Shown: positions 35,745 through 45,128, numbered from the stretch's first letter. The stretch: DNA of 64,000 bases from Halomonas sp. KAO (GCF_015595025.1 NZ_JADNRL010000024.1:277338-341337), one strand, 5' to 3'. Translations and numbers: made by a program. The notes: generated by a model not told the origin, from the sequence alone.

Positions 35745-36652
35745 GAGTCCACCTCCAGCAGAAAGGGTAGAACCTTGGCGAGTAGCGCCTCGGGTGCTTC
35801 CTCGGCGATATAGTGCCCGCAGGGAAGGGGCTCACCTTCAAGCTTGTCGGCCAGCTTCTGCCACTCCTCAAGTGGTCTGAAGCACTTCTGGATCACGCCG
35901 TTTTCGCCCCACATCACGAGCAAAGGTGCTGTGATCCGTCGGTCGGCATCGATATCATTCCGTTCATGTTCAATGTCAATGCCTGCTGAGGCTCGATAAT
36001 CCTCGCAGACACCGTGAGCAGTACCCTCAAGCGCGAAGCAGCGCCGGTATTCGTCGAGTGCTCGCGGATCGAACGGCTCAAGACCGGCACTACGCCGGCC
36101 CATCACGTCGATGATATAGGCTGTGGGGTCGGCTTCGATAAGACGCTCGGGTAGCGATGCGGGCTGAATCAGAAAGAACCAGTGCCAGTAGGCCCGAGCG
36201 AACGTATCGCTGGTCTGCTGATACATGGAAAGTGTCGGGGCGATATCGAGCAGGATGAGTCGTGATACGGCTTGTGGGTGATCAACGGCGAGCCGGTGTG
36301 CCACTCGAGCCCCACGATCATGTGCTAGCAGGTCAAAGCTCTCGAATCCGAAGTGGCGCATTAACGTCAATTGATCTTGTGCCATCACCCGATTCGAGTA
36401 GTTCGAGTGATCCGGTAAGCCAGCTGGCTTCGATGAATCTCCGTAACCACGAAGATCGGCCGCAACCACGGTGAAGTGTTCGGCTAGTGTTGGTGCTACC
36501 TTGTGCCAGATCGCAAGTGTCTGGGGATGGCCGTGTAATAATAGTAGCGCTGGGCCGCTGCCGCCGACGATAGCGTTGATGTAGATCTGTGGCTCGACCT
36601 CGACACGTTGTATTTCGAAGCCGGGGAATAACTGACAAAGATTAGAAGACAT
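35741..36652 (-). CDS. Haloacetate (fluoroacetate) dehalogenase-like alpha/beta hydrolase
   Basis: 303 residues, alpha/beta hydrolase with an Asp nucleophile. The catalytic set of fluoroacetate dehalogenases is complete: Asp112, Arg113 and Arg116 in AHDRGARVAHR, Asp136 in LLDIAPT, the halide pocket His157-Trp158 in YWHWFFLIQP and Tyr219 in CEDYR, and His280 in CGHYIAEEAPE. The oxyanion loop is HGHPQT. Such enzymes convert fluoro- or chloroacetate to glycolate in the cytoplasm. An epoxide hydrolase is the main alternative. The gene is the second of a four-gene operon. Confidence 0.82.
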   Translation of the reverse strand: MSSNLCQLFPGFEIQRVEVEPQIYINAIVGGSGPALLLLHGHPQTLAIWHKVAPTLAEHFTVVAADLRGYGDSSKPAGLPDHSNYSNRVMAQDQLTLMRHFGFESFDLLAHDRGARVAHRLAVDHPQAVSRLILLDIAPTLSMYQQTSDTFARAYWHWFFLIQPASLPERLIEADPTAYIIDVMGRRSAGLEPFDPRALDEYRRCFALEGTAHGVCEDYRASAGIDIEHERNDIDADRRITAPLLVMWGENGVIQKCFRPLEEWQKLADKLEGEPLPCGHYIAEEAPEALLAKVLPFLLEVDS

Positions 36653-36699
36653 CGTTACTTCTCCTGGTGAAGTTGTGATGAAGTTGGGTGGTCCAATGT

Positions 36700-38211
36700 T
36701 TAGGAAGCCCAGATTGCACCTACAATGAAGTAGCTCAGCATAGTTATCAGCACGACACCGGCGATATTTAGCCCAAATCCGGTGGCTACCATGGACTGTA
36801 TCCGCATGTGCCCAGTGCTGAAAACGATCGCATTAGGTGGTGTCGCGACCGGTAACATAAAGGCGCAGCTGGCGGCTATTGCAGCGGGTATGGCAATCAT
36901 TTCCACAGAGAAACCCTGGGATACGGCGACCGCCGCAAGAAGTGGCAGAAAGGCGGCTGCTGTTGCAGTGTTGGAGGTAACCTCGGTAAGGAAGATAATG
37001 ACCAGCGCCACCAGTGCGATCATCCCAAGTAGTGGCAAAGTGCCAAGTGATCCGATGCTACTTGCGATCCATTCGGCAAGCCCCGCTGATTGAATGGCTG
37101 CGGCCAGCGATAGGCCTCCCCCAAACAGTAACAGCACGCCCCAAGGAAGCTTGACGGCGTCTTGCCAGCACATCAGGAAGATACGCTGCTTGGTATCGAC
37201 CGGTATCAAAAACAGAGACAATGCGCCTACCAGAGCGATACTCGTGTCGTTAATGCCGGGAAGGTAGCTTGCGATAAAAGGCTTGAAGATCCAGCCAAGT
37301 GCCGTGAGTACAAAGACCATCAAGACCAGTTTTTCTCCCTTGGACCAAGGCCCTAGACTTTCTATCTCCGCACGAACCAGTTCTCGGCTGTTCCCGTCAT
37401 GGAGTTTGAATCCGCGACGCGTCAGCCACCACCACGTGAAGAGTAGCATCATCACCGAGACCGGGATGCCCAATAGCATCCACTGCCCAAAACCGATGGA
37501 TACTTCATAATTCGCTTGTAGAAAACCGGCAAGCATCGCGTTCGGCGGGGTCCCAATTAGCGTTGCGACACCGCCGATACTTGCTGCATAGGCGATGCCC
37601 AGCAGCAGGGCAGTGGCGAAGCGCGCTCGTTCGGTGTTATCCGAGCCGTCCCCGTCACGAACAAGCAAGCGAATCACGGACATGCCGATTGGCAACATCA
37701 TGATGGTGGTTGCGGTATTGCTGACCCACATGCTGAGAAATGCCGTGGACAGCATAAAGCCGGCTATCTGTTGCGAAGGGGAGCTACCAACCAGCATAAG
37801 CGTGTTGAGCGCGATGCGCCTGTGCAGGTTCCAGCGCTCCATCGCGAGGCCGAGTATGAAGCCGCCTAGGAAAAGATAGATGATCGGGTTGGCGTAGGGG
37901 ACGGTGGCGTCGCTGATCTCTCCGATACCCAATGTTGGAATCAACAGGATGGGCAGTAAGGAAGTGATGGGTATCGGGATGGCCTCGGTCGACCACCAGG
38001 TGGCGATCAGTAAAGTTATGCCCACGGTCGTCCAAGCGGAGACGGGCATCCCCGTGGGCGCGGGAATCACCAGACACGCAATTAACAGGATCGGTCCGAG
38101 ATAGAAGCCGATCCGGGCGGCAAAGTGGCGAGATGTGTTGTCATCCCCTTTGTGATGTGCTGTCAATGTACGAGCTGAGGGCGATGATATTGTAGTTGTA
38201 TTTCTGGTCAT
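36700..38211 (-). CDS. DASS/SLC13-family anion:sodium symporter
   Basis: 503 residues with about 12 membrane helices. The two SNT signature motifs are present (MWVSNTATTIMMLPIGMS and EVTSNTATAAAFLPLLA), each followed by the proline-rich turn (GTPPNAM and ATPPNAI) that binds carboxylate. The family imports di- and tricarboxylates (CitT, TtdT, SdcS types) or sulfate. First gene of the operon; it would bring in the organic acid handled by the downstream enzymes. Substrate not determined by sequence. Confidence 0.9.
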   Translation of the reverse strand: MTRNTTTISSPSARTLTAHHKGDDNTSRHFAARIGFYLGPILLIACLVIPAPTGMPVSAWTTVGITLLIATWWSTEAIPIPITSLLPILLIPTLGIGEISDATVPYANPIIYLFLGGFILGLAMERWNLHRRIALNTLMLVGSSPSQQIAGFMLSTAFLSMWVSNTATTIMMLPIGMSVIRLLVRDGDGSDNTERARFATALLLGIAYAASIGGVATLIGTPPNAMLAGFLQANYEVSIGFGQWMLLGIPVSVMMLLFTWWWLTRRGFKLHDGNSRELVRAEIESLGPWSKGEKLVLMVFVLTALGWIFKPFIASYLPGINDTSIALVGALSLFLIPVDTKQRIFLMCWQDAVKLPWGVLLLFGGGLSLAAAIQSAGLAEWIASSIGSLGTLPLLGMIALVALVIIFLTEVTSNTATAAAFLPLLAAVAVSQGFSVEMIAIPAAIAASCAFMLPVATPPNAIVFSTGHMRIQSMVATGFGLNIAGVVLITMLSYFIVGAIWAS

Positions 38212-38364
38212 GGAGCATCTCTCTTGGTTCTCATGGTCAGCCCTTGTATCGGCTTCGGCGACGAGGATATTTTTTCGTTTTGGGTGTCGATTGAGGAGTC
38301 GCTTAAGGATCTGTCACTAGTAATGCTATTATGCACGTTGCGTGAAGGTAACCTGCTTGGTGTG

Positions 38365-39285
38365 ATGTCTATGAACACGATTCGTAAACAATGGCCGCTT
38401 CCGGAAGACCTCCGTGTATTTCTGATTGTCCTTCGTAAACAGAGCTTTACGGCTGCAGCCGATGAGCTGGGTGTGTCACCTGCCTATGTCAGCAAGCGCA
38501 TACGGCTTCTTGAGAAGGTGTTGAATACTCGCCTGTTTCACCGAACCAGCCGGCGTTGTGCGTTGACAGATGACGGGAAACTGGCCGAGCGTGCTGCGAT
38601 GCAGATCCTGGACGATATGCATACCCTGTTCGATGATCTGTCCGATGCACGCCAGAGCCCGCGAGGTCTGCTGCGTATCTGCAGCAGTTTTGGGTTTGGA
38701 CGTAACCATGTAGCACCCGCCATCGCTGGACTAGCGCAGCAGTTTCCAGAATTGGAGATCCGCTTTGAGGTGTTCGATAGGGTGGTTGATATCGTGGGAG
38801 AGGGCTTCGATCTGGAAATCCGAGTAGGCGACGATTTGCCCGGCCAGCATATCAGTCGCCATCTTGTCTCGAATCAGCGCGTGCTCTGTGCAGCACCCAG
38901 TTATCTGGAGCGGTGCGGGATACCAGTTACAGTGGATGAGTTGACTGAGCACGATTGCCTCGTCATCAAAGAACGCAATAACCCTTTCGGTATCTGGGAC
39001 TTGGAGTGTGGCGACCGCACCCAGAGTATTCGTGTCAGCGGTCCCTTGTCCTCAAACAACGGCGAGATAGTACTGCAATGGGCGTTGCATGGCCGCGGCA
39101 TCCTGCTACGCTCCATGTGGGACGTTGGACCACTTTTGAAGCAGAATAGCTTGGTACGAATACTAAGCGACTACAGTCAGAGTGCAGATGTTTGGGCAAT
39201 TTATTCAACTCGAGCTGCCAATTCGGCAAAAATTCGCGTGTGCCTGGATTTTTTGGAACATCACTTCTCGCAATTGGAGGTCTGA
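38365..39285 (+). CDS. LysR-family regulator (DmlR/TtdR-like)
   Basis: About 306 residues from ATG 38365 (or 38371). HTH: RKQSFTAAADELGVSPAYVS followed by KRIRLLEKVLNTRLFHRTSR. The effector domain contains CSSFGFGRNHVAPAIAGL and FEVFDRVVDIVGEGFDLEIR, which I associate with DmlR/TtdR regulators of D-malate and tartrate use. It diverges from the transporter gene with about 150 bp between them, the usual arrangement for LysR control of the divergent operon. The longer frame from 38224 lacks a ribosome site. Confidence 0.88.
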   Translation: MSMNTIRKQWPLPEDLRVFLIVLRKQSFTAAADELGVSPAYVSKRIRLLEKVLNTRLFHRTSRRCALTDDGKLAERAAMQILDDMHTLFDDLSDARQSPRGLLRICSSFGFGRNHVAPAIAGLAQQFPELEIRFEVFDRVVDIVGEGFDLEIRVGDDLPGQHISRHLVSNQRVLCAAPSYLERCGIPVTVDELTEHDCLVIKERNNPFGIWDLECGDRTQSIRVSGPLSSNNGEIVLQWALHGRGILLRSMWDVGPLLKQNSLVRILSDYSQSADVWAIYSTRAANSAKIRVCLDFLEHHFSQLEV

Positions 39286-39666
39286 TGTTTTGATGCGAGT
39301 CTTGAATTCTACCAATAACGGCGAAGCCTACGGTATTTAGGGCCTTGGAGATTTGCCCCTGGAGTACCTGTTCCGCTGTTGGCTAACTGGAAGTGTTTAT
39401 CGGCGATCGGGGGGGATTTGTTTACCCCTGACCTTCCTCCCCAGCAAATGGCTTGGACGGCAACCTGCTGAGTTTCAAACTCGATGAATGATTAGTGCCA
39501 CGCCAGGACCGCAGCCTGCCTCGACCAGGATGGCTCCCCATGCCCGCTGTGGCTGGCACATGAGCTTCAGGTGATGTTATAGCAGTCAGTAGCGTGCATA
39601 ATTATACGGTGCATGTATATTGAAAGCTCTATAACTACTTGTTTATAAAAAGGAAGTTTGTGGGGA
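39286..39666. other. Spacer before the defence region
   Basis: About 380 bp with no recognisable gene on either strand. Composition changes to AT-rich at about 39585, where the promoter of the DUF2075 gene probably lies (TTGAAA near 39620 and TATAAA near 39643 are candidates). Confidence 0.4.
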
Positions 39667-42057
39667 ATGCTGGTCTACAACGCCACCAAGCAGCAGTTCA
39701 TCGACGATGTACGAGCCAACGTCATCACCGACGCCATCGAGAACGAGGTGGCGCGCAGACTGAACCGCAACTCGCCGCGCAGTGAGGTGACGTCCTGGGA
39801 GAACTCCCTTCGCTTCATGATGAGCGTGCTGCTCGATGAGGGCATTCCCGCATCGGCGGGAGTGGCCATCGAGTACAACATCCCGCTGACCAATCGCCGC
39901 GTGGACTTCATCCTGACCGGCAAGAACCACCAGCGGGACGATGCCGCGGTCATCGTGGAACTGAAACAGTGGCAGTCCGTCGAGGTAACGAAGAAGGACG
40001 CCATCGTGCGTACCCAGCTGGGCGGTGGAGTGCGCGAGACCAACCATCCGTCATATCAGGCATGGTCCTATGGCGCGCTGATCGAGGACTACAACGAGAC
40101 GGTACGCTCCGAGTCGATCCGCCTGGTGCCCTGCGCCTACCTGCACAACATGAAGCAGGGGGACGCCATCAATGATCCTTTCTATGCCCACCATACGAGC
40201 CGTGCGCCGGTCTTTATTTCGCAGGATGCCTTGAAGCTCTCGGAGTTTCTGAGCCAGCACATCAAGTACGGCGACAGCAACGACATCATGTATCGCATCG
40301 AGCACGGTGTGATCAAACCGAGCAAGAACCTGGCGGATGCCCTGGCCTCGATGATGCAGGGCAACGCCGAGTTCCTGATGATCGACGACCAGAAGCTGGT
40401 CTATGAAACCGCCATCGATCTTGCGCATCGCGCGGTCAGCGGGAGCAAGCAGTGCCTGATCGTCAAGGGCGGGCCAGGCACCGGCAAGTCGGTGGTGGCC
40501 ATCAACCTGCTGGTGGAGCTGACGAAGCGTGAGATGATGACGCAGTACGTCTCGCGTAACTCGGCCCCGCGTGAGGTCTTCAAGAAGAAGCTGACCGGCA
40601 CGCGCAAGAAGACGCACATCGACAACCTGTTCAAGGGCTCGGGCAGCTACGTCAACGCCGAGCCGGATACCTTCCATGCGCTGATCGTCGACGAGGCGCA
40701 CCGCCTGAACGAGAAGTCGGGCATGTATCAGAACCTGGGCGAAAGCCAGATCAAAGAGGTGATCGGCGCGTCACGCTTCTCGATCTTCTTCATTGATGAA
40801 GCGCAGCGCGTGACGCTGAAGGACGTGGGGACGGTCGAGGAGATCAGGCGGCGGGCAGACGAGTGCGGCGCCGATGTTCACGAGCTCGAGCTGGCGTCGC
40901 AGTTTCGCTGCAACGGCTCGGATGGATATCTGGCCTGGCTCGATCACGCCCTTCAGATTCGCACCACGGCCAACACCGACCTGGAAGACATCGATTACGA
41001 CTTTCAGGTATTCGATGATCCGAGCGCCATGCGTCAGGCGATTCTTGAAAAAAACAGCAAGGCCAACAAGGCACGCATGGTGGCGGGGTACTGCTGGCCC
41101 TGGGCCAGCAAGAAGGACAAGCACGCCATGGACATCGTGTTTCCCGAACATGGCTTCGCGGCCCAGTGGAACCTTGAGGACGATGGCATGCTGTGGGCTA
41201 TCGCCGATGGGTCAGCAGAGCAGGTCGGCTGCATTCACACTTGCCAGGGCCTGGAGTTCGACTACGTTGGCGTCATCATCGGGGATGACTTCGTGATTCG
41301 CGATGGCCGCGTGGTAACCGATGCCGGGAAAAGGGCAGGACAGGATCGTTCCGTTCACGGGTACAAGACACTGCTCAAGGAGGAACCTGAGCGGGCGAAG
41401 GCTCTGGCGGACCAGATCGTCAAGAATACCTACCGCACTCTGATGACGCGGGGGCAGAAGGGCTGTTATGTCTATGCAACGGACCCCGAGACCCGAGAGT
41501 ACTTCGCGGCCTTTGCTCGAGCTCAAGCAGAGACCGAGCGACTTGATGCGTCTGAGGACGCCGATGTGCTGGATGGCTTGCACCTTCCCATCGTGACGCG
41601 TGATGAGGCCGCTCCATTCGATCGCCATGTGCCTGTCTACGATCTGAGCATCGCTGCCGGTGAGTTCAGCGAGATGCAGATAGCCGACATCGAGCACTGG
41701 GTCGAGCTACCGGATCATGTGCGTATAAGCCCCGACCTGTTCGTTAGCCGGGTGGTGGGGGAATCGATGAATCGGCGCATTCCCAATGGCGCCTGGTGCC
41801 TGTTCCGCGCGAAACCTGGCGGCACACGGCAAGGCAAGGTCGTCGTGGTGCAGCATCGCGCCATCGAGGACCCGGACCACGGTGGCAGCTTCACGGTAAA
41901 GCTGTACCAGAGCGAGAAGATCGAGGAGTACGGCGAGTTCGTGAACCAGCGTATCGTACTGAAGCCACAGACCAACGCCTTCGGCTACAAGGACATCGTG
42001 CTCGAGGATGAGCTTGAGGACCTGAAGGTCATCGGCGAATTCCTCTCCGTGCTGTGA
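39667..42057 (+). CDS. Nuclease-like / DUF2075 helicase / S24 peptidase-like fusion protein
   Basis: About 796 residues. Part 1 (to about 220) has a PDDEXK-like core: RRVDFILTG, then AAVIVELKQW (D-x-ExK). Part 2 (about 255-640) is DUF2075, a superfamily 1-like ATPase: Walker A KGGPGTGKSVVAINLL near 267, ALIVDEAHRL near 338, IFFIDEAQRV near 374, and a late TCQGLEFDYVGVI motif. Part 3 (about 675-796) is S24/LexA-like with the Ser-Lys dyad (VVGESMNRRIPNG near 698, SFTVKLYQSEK near 743). ATG 39667 has AGGAAG ten bases upstream. It is followed by a MazG-like gene. Likely antiphage, function untested here. Confidence 0.8.
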   Translation: MLVYNATKQQFIDDVRANVITDAIENEVARRLNRNSPRSEVTSWENSLRFMMSVLLDEGIPASAGVAIEYNIPLTNRRVDFILTGKNHQRDDAAVIVELKQWQSVEVTKKDAIVRTQLGGGVRETNHPSYQAWSYGALIEDYNETVRSESIRLVPCAYLHNMKQGDAINDPFYAHHTSRAPVFISQDALKLSEFLSQHIKYGDSNDIMYRIEHGVIKPSKNLADALASMMQGNAEFLMIDDQKLVYETAIDLAHRAVSGSKQCLIVKGGPGTGKSVVAINLLVELTKREMMTQYVSRNSAPREVFKKKLTGTRKKTHIDNLFKGSGSYVNAEPDTFHALIVDEAHRLNEKSGMYQNLGESQIKEVIGASRFSIFFIDEAQRVTLKDVGTVEEIRRRADECGADVHELELASQFRCNGSDGYLAWLDHALQIRTTANTDLEDIDYDFQVFDDPSAMRQAILEKNSKANKARMVAGYCWPWASKKDKHAMDIVFPEHGFAAQWNLEDDGMLWAIADGSAEQVGCIHTCQGLEFDYVGVIIGDDFVIRDGRVVTDAGKRAGQDRSVHGYKTLLKEEPERAKALADQIVKNTYRTLMTRGQKGCYVYATDPETREYFAAFARAQAETERLDASEDADVLDGLHLPIVTRDEAAPFDRHVPVYDLSIAAGEFSEMQIADIEHWVELPDHVRISPDLFVSRVVGESMNRRIPNGAWCLFRAKPGGTRQGKVVVVQHRAIEDPDHGGSFTVKLYQSEKIEEYGEFVNQRIVLKPQTNAFGYKDIVLEDELEDLKVIGEFLSVL

Positions 42058-42063
42058 GCAAGC

Positions 42064-42083
42064 AGGCGGCCGGATAGCCGCCT
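42064..42083 (+). terminator. Hairpin after the DUF2075 gene
   Basis: AGGCGGC-CGGATA-GCCGCCT, 7-bp stem, 7 bp past the stop codon, without a T tract. It may attenuate read-through into the MazG-like gene 80 bp on. Confidence 0.4.
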
Positions 42084-42164
42084 ATGCCGATGTAGGCTGG
42101 ATAGCGAGCGACAGAGCAGGCATGCTCACCGCTATCCGATACCGCAGAACCAGGTGAGCCCTAG

Positions 42165-42521
42165 ATGTCAGACCCGTTCAAGCAGCTCCGTGACGCCATG
42201 GACCAGTTCGCCACCGAGCGCGACTGGGACCAGTTCCACTCGCCCAAGAACCTGGCCATGGCGCTGACGGTGGAGGCAGCTGAACTGCAGGAGTGCTTCC
42301 AGTGGCTGACCGAGGCGCAGTCCAGGGAGCTGGATGAGCAGCAACTGGCCGCCGTGCGCGACGAAATTGCCGATGTTCAGCTCTATCTGATCCGGCTGGC
42401 GGGCAAGCTGGACGTGGATATCGAAGCGGCATGCCGGGCGAAGATGGAGAAGAATGCGGAGAAATATCCCGCCGACCAAGTGAAGGGAAGTGCGAAAAAG
42501 TACACGCACTATCAGGATTGA
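42165..42521 (+). CDS. MazG-like nucleotide pyrophosphohydrolase
   Basis: 118 residues of the all-alpha NTP pyrophosphohydrolase type (RS21-C6/dCTPase-like): FHSPKNLAMALTVEAAELQE, then CFQW, and RDEIADVQLYLIRLAGKLD supply the E-ExxE and ExxD metal sites. It hydrolyses (d)NTPs, often non-canonical ones, to monophosphates. Lies 107 bp after the DUF2075 fusion in the same direction. Nucleotide depletion is a known defence theme, so a joint role is plausible. Confidence 0.87.
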   Translation: MSDPFKQLRDAMDQFATERDWDQFHSPKNLAMALTVEAAELQECFQWLTEAQSRELDEQQLAAVRDEIADVQLYLIRLAGKLDVDIEAACRAKMEKNAEKYPADQVKGSAKKYTHYQD

Positions 42522-42686
42522 CGTGATGTGTGGCCGCTTTGTCCCCCTGCAGTGGCCTTCTCTGCCTGGCTTCTGCCCTCAAGCTTTCTCCCGCTAAATT
42601 TGGGCTCAAGCCGGGCCGAAGACTCAGCTTTCAGTTTATATTCTGTTGTAGAAGCGGCCCTGAATGGCGTTTTTGTGCTTGAAGAT

Positions 42687-42701
42687 AAACCAGCGTGGTT
42701 T
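42687..42701. promoter_or_regulatory. Inverted repeat in the first abiE promoter
   Basis: AAACCA-GCG-TGGTTT, 42 bp upstream of abiEi; a half-site AAACCA recurs at about 42750. AbiEi antitoxins repress their own operon through inverted repeats, so this is a candidate operator. Confidence 0.45.
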
Positions 42702-42742
42702 GTTCTTCACTCTGAGAACGGAATTTAAGGCCGCTTTTTAAC

Positions 42743-43519
42743 GTGAAAATAAACCAGCTGCTGCATAAGATCCCGTATGGGGCCGTCGTGACGACCGCCT
42801 GGCTGGCATCACACGGCGTCACCTCAGATCAGGCGCGTAAGCTGGCCGGCAGTGGCTGGCTGCAACGCGTGGGGCACGGTGCCTATTGTCGTGCGGGGGA
42901 CCCTCTCGCTTGGGAGAGCGCAGTTTTCGCCCTGCAAACGAGCGACGACACTGGCTTACCAACGCTTTGGCCGGGTGGCCAGACGGCCCTGGTACTGCAT
43001 GGCTTTGTCCACTATCTGCCCATGAGGGAGCGCACGACGCACCTGTATGGCAAGGAGGCTTCTAGGCTGCCCCGATGGTTGAGTGACGCCGAGTGGGTAG
43101 GGCGGATGGTGCTCCACTCTGAAAAGGGCCTGCCAGTGCAGCTTCCCGGTAGCTTCACTGACTACAAGCCGGATGGCAGGGCCTTCAGCTTGCAGGTATC
43201 GACCCCCGAACGAGCGGTGCTGGAGTGGATCGCCGTGACGCCGAACGAGCTGCTGTTCAGCAGTGAGCTGGTGGACACCTTCGGCGGGCTTAACACGCTG
43301 CGCCCGCGCCGGCTGCAGGCATTGCTGGAGGGATGCCGTTCGGTGAGAACGAAGCGTGCCTTCCTGGTGCTGGCTCGCCACGCCGGACATGCCTGGTATG
43401 GTCGTCTGGAACCACGCCAACTGGACCTTGGCAAAGGTAAGCGGCAGCTCTGCCTGGGCGGCAAGCTGGACAGGGAATATCACGTGACGGTGCCGGAGGC
43501 GTTCCTGCATGCCGATTGA
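42743..43519 (+). CDS. abiEi: AbiEi-type antitoxin / autorepressor
   Basis: 258 residues. The N-terminal winged helix (VTTAWLASHGVTSDQARKLA then GSGWLQRVGHGAYCRAGDPL) and the C-terminal antitoxin domain (LQVSTPERAVLEWIAVTPNE, then GLNTLRPRRLQALLEGCRSV) are those of AbiEi. Together with AbiEii it forms a type IV abortive-infection pair. The start is GTG (MKINQLLHKIPYGAVV). The gene overlaps abiEii by 11 bp. Intact here, though its toxin is broken. Confidence 0.88.
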   Translation: MKINQLLHKIPYGAVVTTAWLASHGVTSDQARKLAGSGWLQRVGHGAYCRAGDPLAWESAVFALQTSDDTGLPTLWPGGQTALVLHGFVHYLPMRERTTHLYGKEASRLPRWLSDAEWVGRMVLHSEKGLPVQLPGSFTDYKPDGRAFSLQVSTPERAVLEWIAVTPNELLFSSELVDTFGGLNTLRPRRLQALLEGCRSVRTKRAFLVLARHAGHAWYGRLEPRQLDLGKGKRQLCLGGKLDREYHVTVPEAFLHAD

Positions 43520-44419
43520 CGCTTGCTACCACGAACAGGTCCGGCTGCTGGTCTCGCTGCTGCCATTTCTCAATGACGAGCCGTGCTTCGCCCTCAAGGG
43601 TGGCACGGCCATCAATCTCTTCGTGCAGCCATTACCCCGCCTTTCAGTCGACATCGACCTGGCCTACTTGCCGCTGGAGCCTCGTGACGAGGCCCTGCGA
43701 CGCTGTCGCGAGGCGCTGCAGCGACCTTTAGTTCCAGACTGCCAGGCGTGCGCGCCGAGCTTCAGGATAGTCGCCGGGACGAGCTGAGGATCCTGGTGCG
43801 CCGGGGTCGTAGCCAGGTGAAGGTGGAGGTATCGCCGGTACTGCGTGGCACTCTGCACCCGCCCCAGGAGCGCGATGTCGTTGAAGCTGTGGAGGACGAG
43901 TACGGCTTTGCTGCGGTGCAGGTGGTGTCACTGCCGGACCTGTATGGCGGCAAGATCTGCGCCGCGCTGGATCGCCAGCACCCCCGGGACCTTTTCGATG
44001 TGAAGCTGCTTCTGAACCAGGGCGGCCTGGATCGGAGCGTATTCGAAGGCTTCCTGCTCTATCTGCTGGGGCATCCTAGGCCCTTGAACGAAGTGATCAA
44101 TCCGCGCTTTAAGCCACTGGAAGATGTCTACCGACAGGAGTTTGTCGGGATGGCTAGGGTTGACCTTCCATTGCAGGAGTTGGAGAGCGTCCGTGATGAG
44201 TTGCTGTCACGGCTGGGGCAGCTGATGACGGATGAGGATGCTCGCTTCCTGCTGTCCTTCAAGCAAGGGGCGCCTGACTGGGCGCTGCTTCCGCTGACGG
44301 GCGTCGATCGACTGCCTGCCGTGCGCTGGAAGCTCGCTAACATCCAGAAGATGGGGGCTGACAAGCATCGTCAGTCTCTGGAGCTATTGGAGCAGGCCTT
44401 GGGCAGGCTTCGCCCATGA
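43509..44419 (+). pseudogene. abiEii: AbiEii-type nucleotidyltransferase toxin, frameshifted
   Basis: The first frame (43509 to about 43725) has the nucleotidyltransferase core KGGTAINLFVQPLPRLSVDIDLAYL with the G-S/T and DxD pattern. The second frame (about 43730-44419) continues with VRAELQDSRRDELRILVRRG, LYGGKICAALDRQHPRDLFD and NIQKMGADKHRQ. A single indel near 43720-43735 joins the halves. As read, the toxin is truncated. The intact paralogue at 50270-51196 shows what it should be. Confidence 0.85.
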
Positions 44420-44519
44420 TGCGGCGTGCCCTGGAGGTTTAACGGCCTAAGTCGACTTCTCCTTATATCCCTGAGGCGCTAGGCTGTTACGCATAATTAC
44501 GCCACGCGCAAGGGATGAC

Positions 44520-45029
44520 ATGGCGAACAGCAGGGAAGCTCAGTTCAAGCGGGACATCATCGAGGCCATAGCGGCCTATGGCTGGGAGGTCGGCATAGCC
44601 GGCGGCTGCGAGCTTACGGGGGAGTACTTCAGCGAGCTGCAACTGCCCCACCACCGCCTCACCAAGCGTGAGGCGGAACGGCTGCGCCTGGAAATGGCCG
44701 GCGAGGACTGCGGTCGTACCTCGGCCAGCTATGTCCGCTCAGGCGAGCTCCACGATCCCGAGAAGCTGCACTACGCCCACGGCATCGCCGACCGTATCGA
44801 ATGCGACGAAGCGGTAATGGCCCAGGTGCGCAGCCACAGCGAAGACCAGATGATGCACGGTCTCCTCCCGAATAAGGTCATTGACGCCGTGCTTGATGCC
44901 CTCAGCGGCCACGAGAAGCTCAGCATGCCGCTGCTGGAGCGCGAGGTTTCGCTACAGATTCTAAAGATGCTGGTGGGTAGGTCTGGACAAAATGGAAGCC
45001 AAATAAATGAGTTTTCCAATTTTGATTAG
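44520..45029 (+). pseudogene. Internally deleted hsdR (type I restriction subunit)
   Basis: The first 28 residues (REAQFKRDIIEAIAAYGWEV then GIAGG) read like an HsdR N-terminus, which normally continues to the nuclease domain. The rest (GELHDPEKLHYAHGIADRIE, MHGLLPNKVIDAVLDALSGH, EKLSMPLLE) reads like the extreme C-terminal part. About 900 residues of nuclease and motor are missing between them. The frame is open, so a 169-residue chimera could be made but cannot cut DNA. No hsdM or hsdS is adjacent. Confidence 0.6.
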
Positions 45030-45128
45030 TAAAGGCGCAGCTAAAAGAACTCATACCCAATTTTCCTTAATATTATATTTATAGTGACGAATGAAAGTAC
45101 GCAGGGCATCTGATTACTAGGAGCTACC

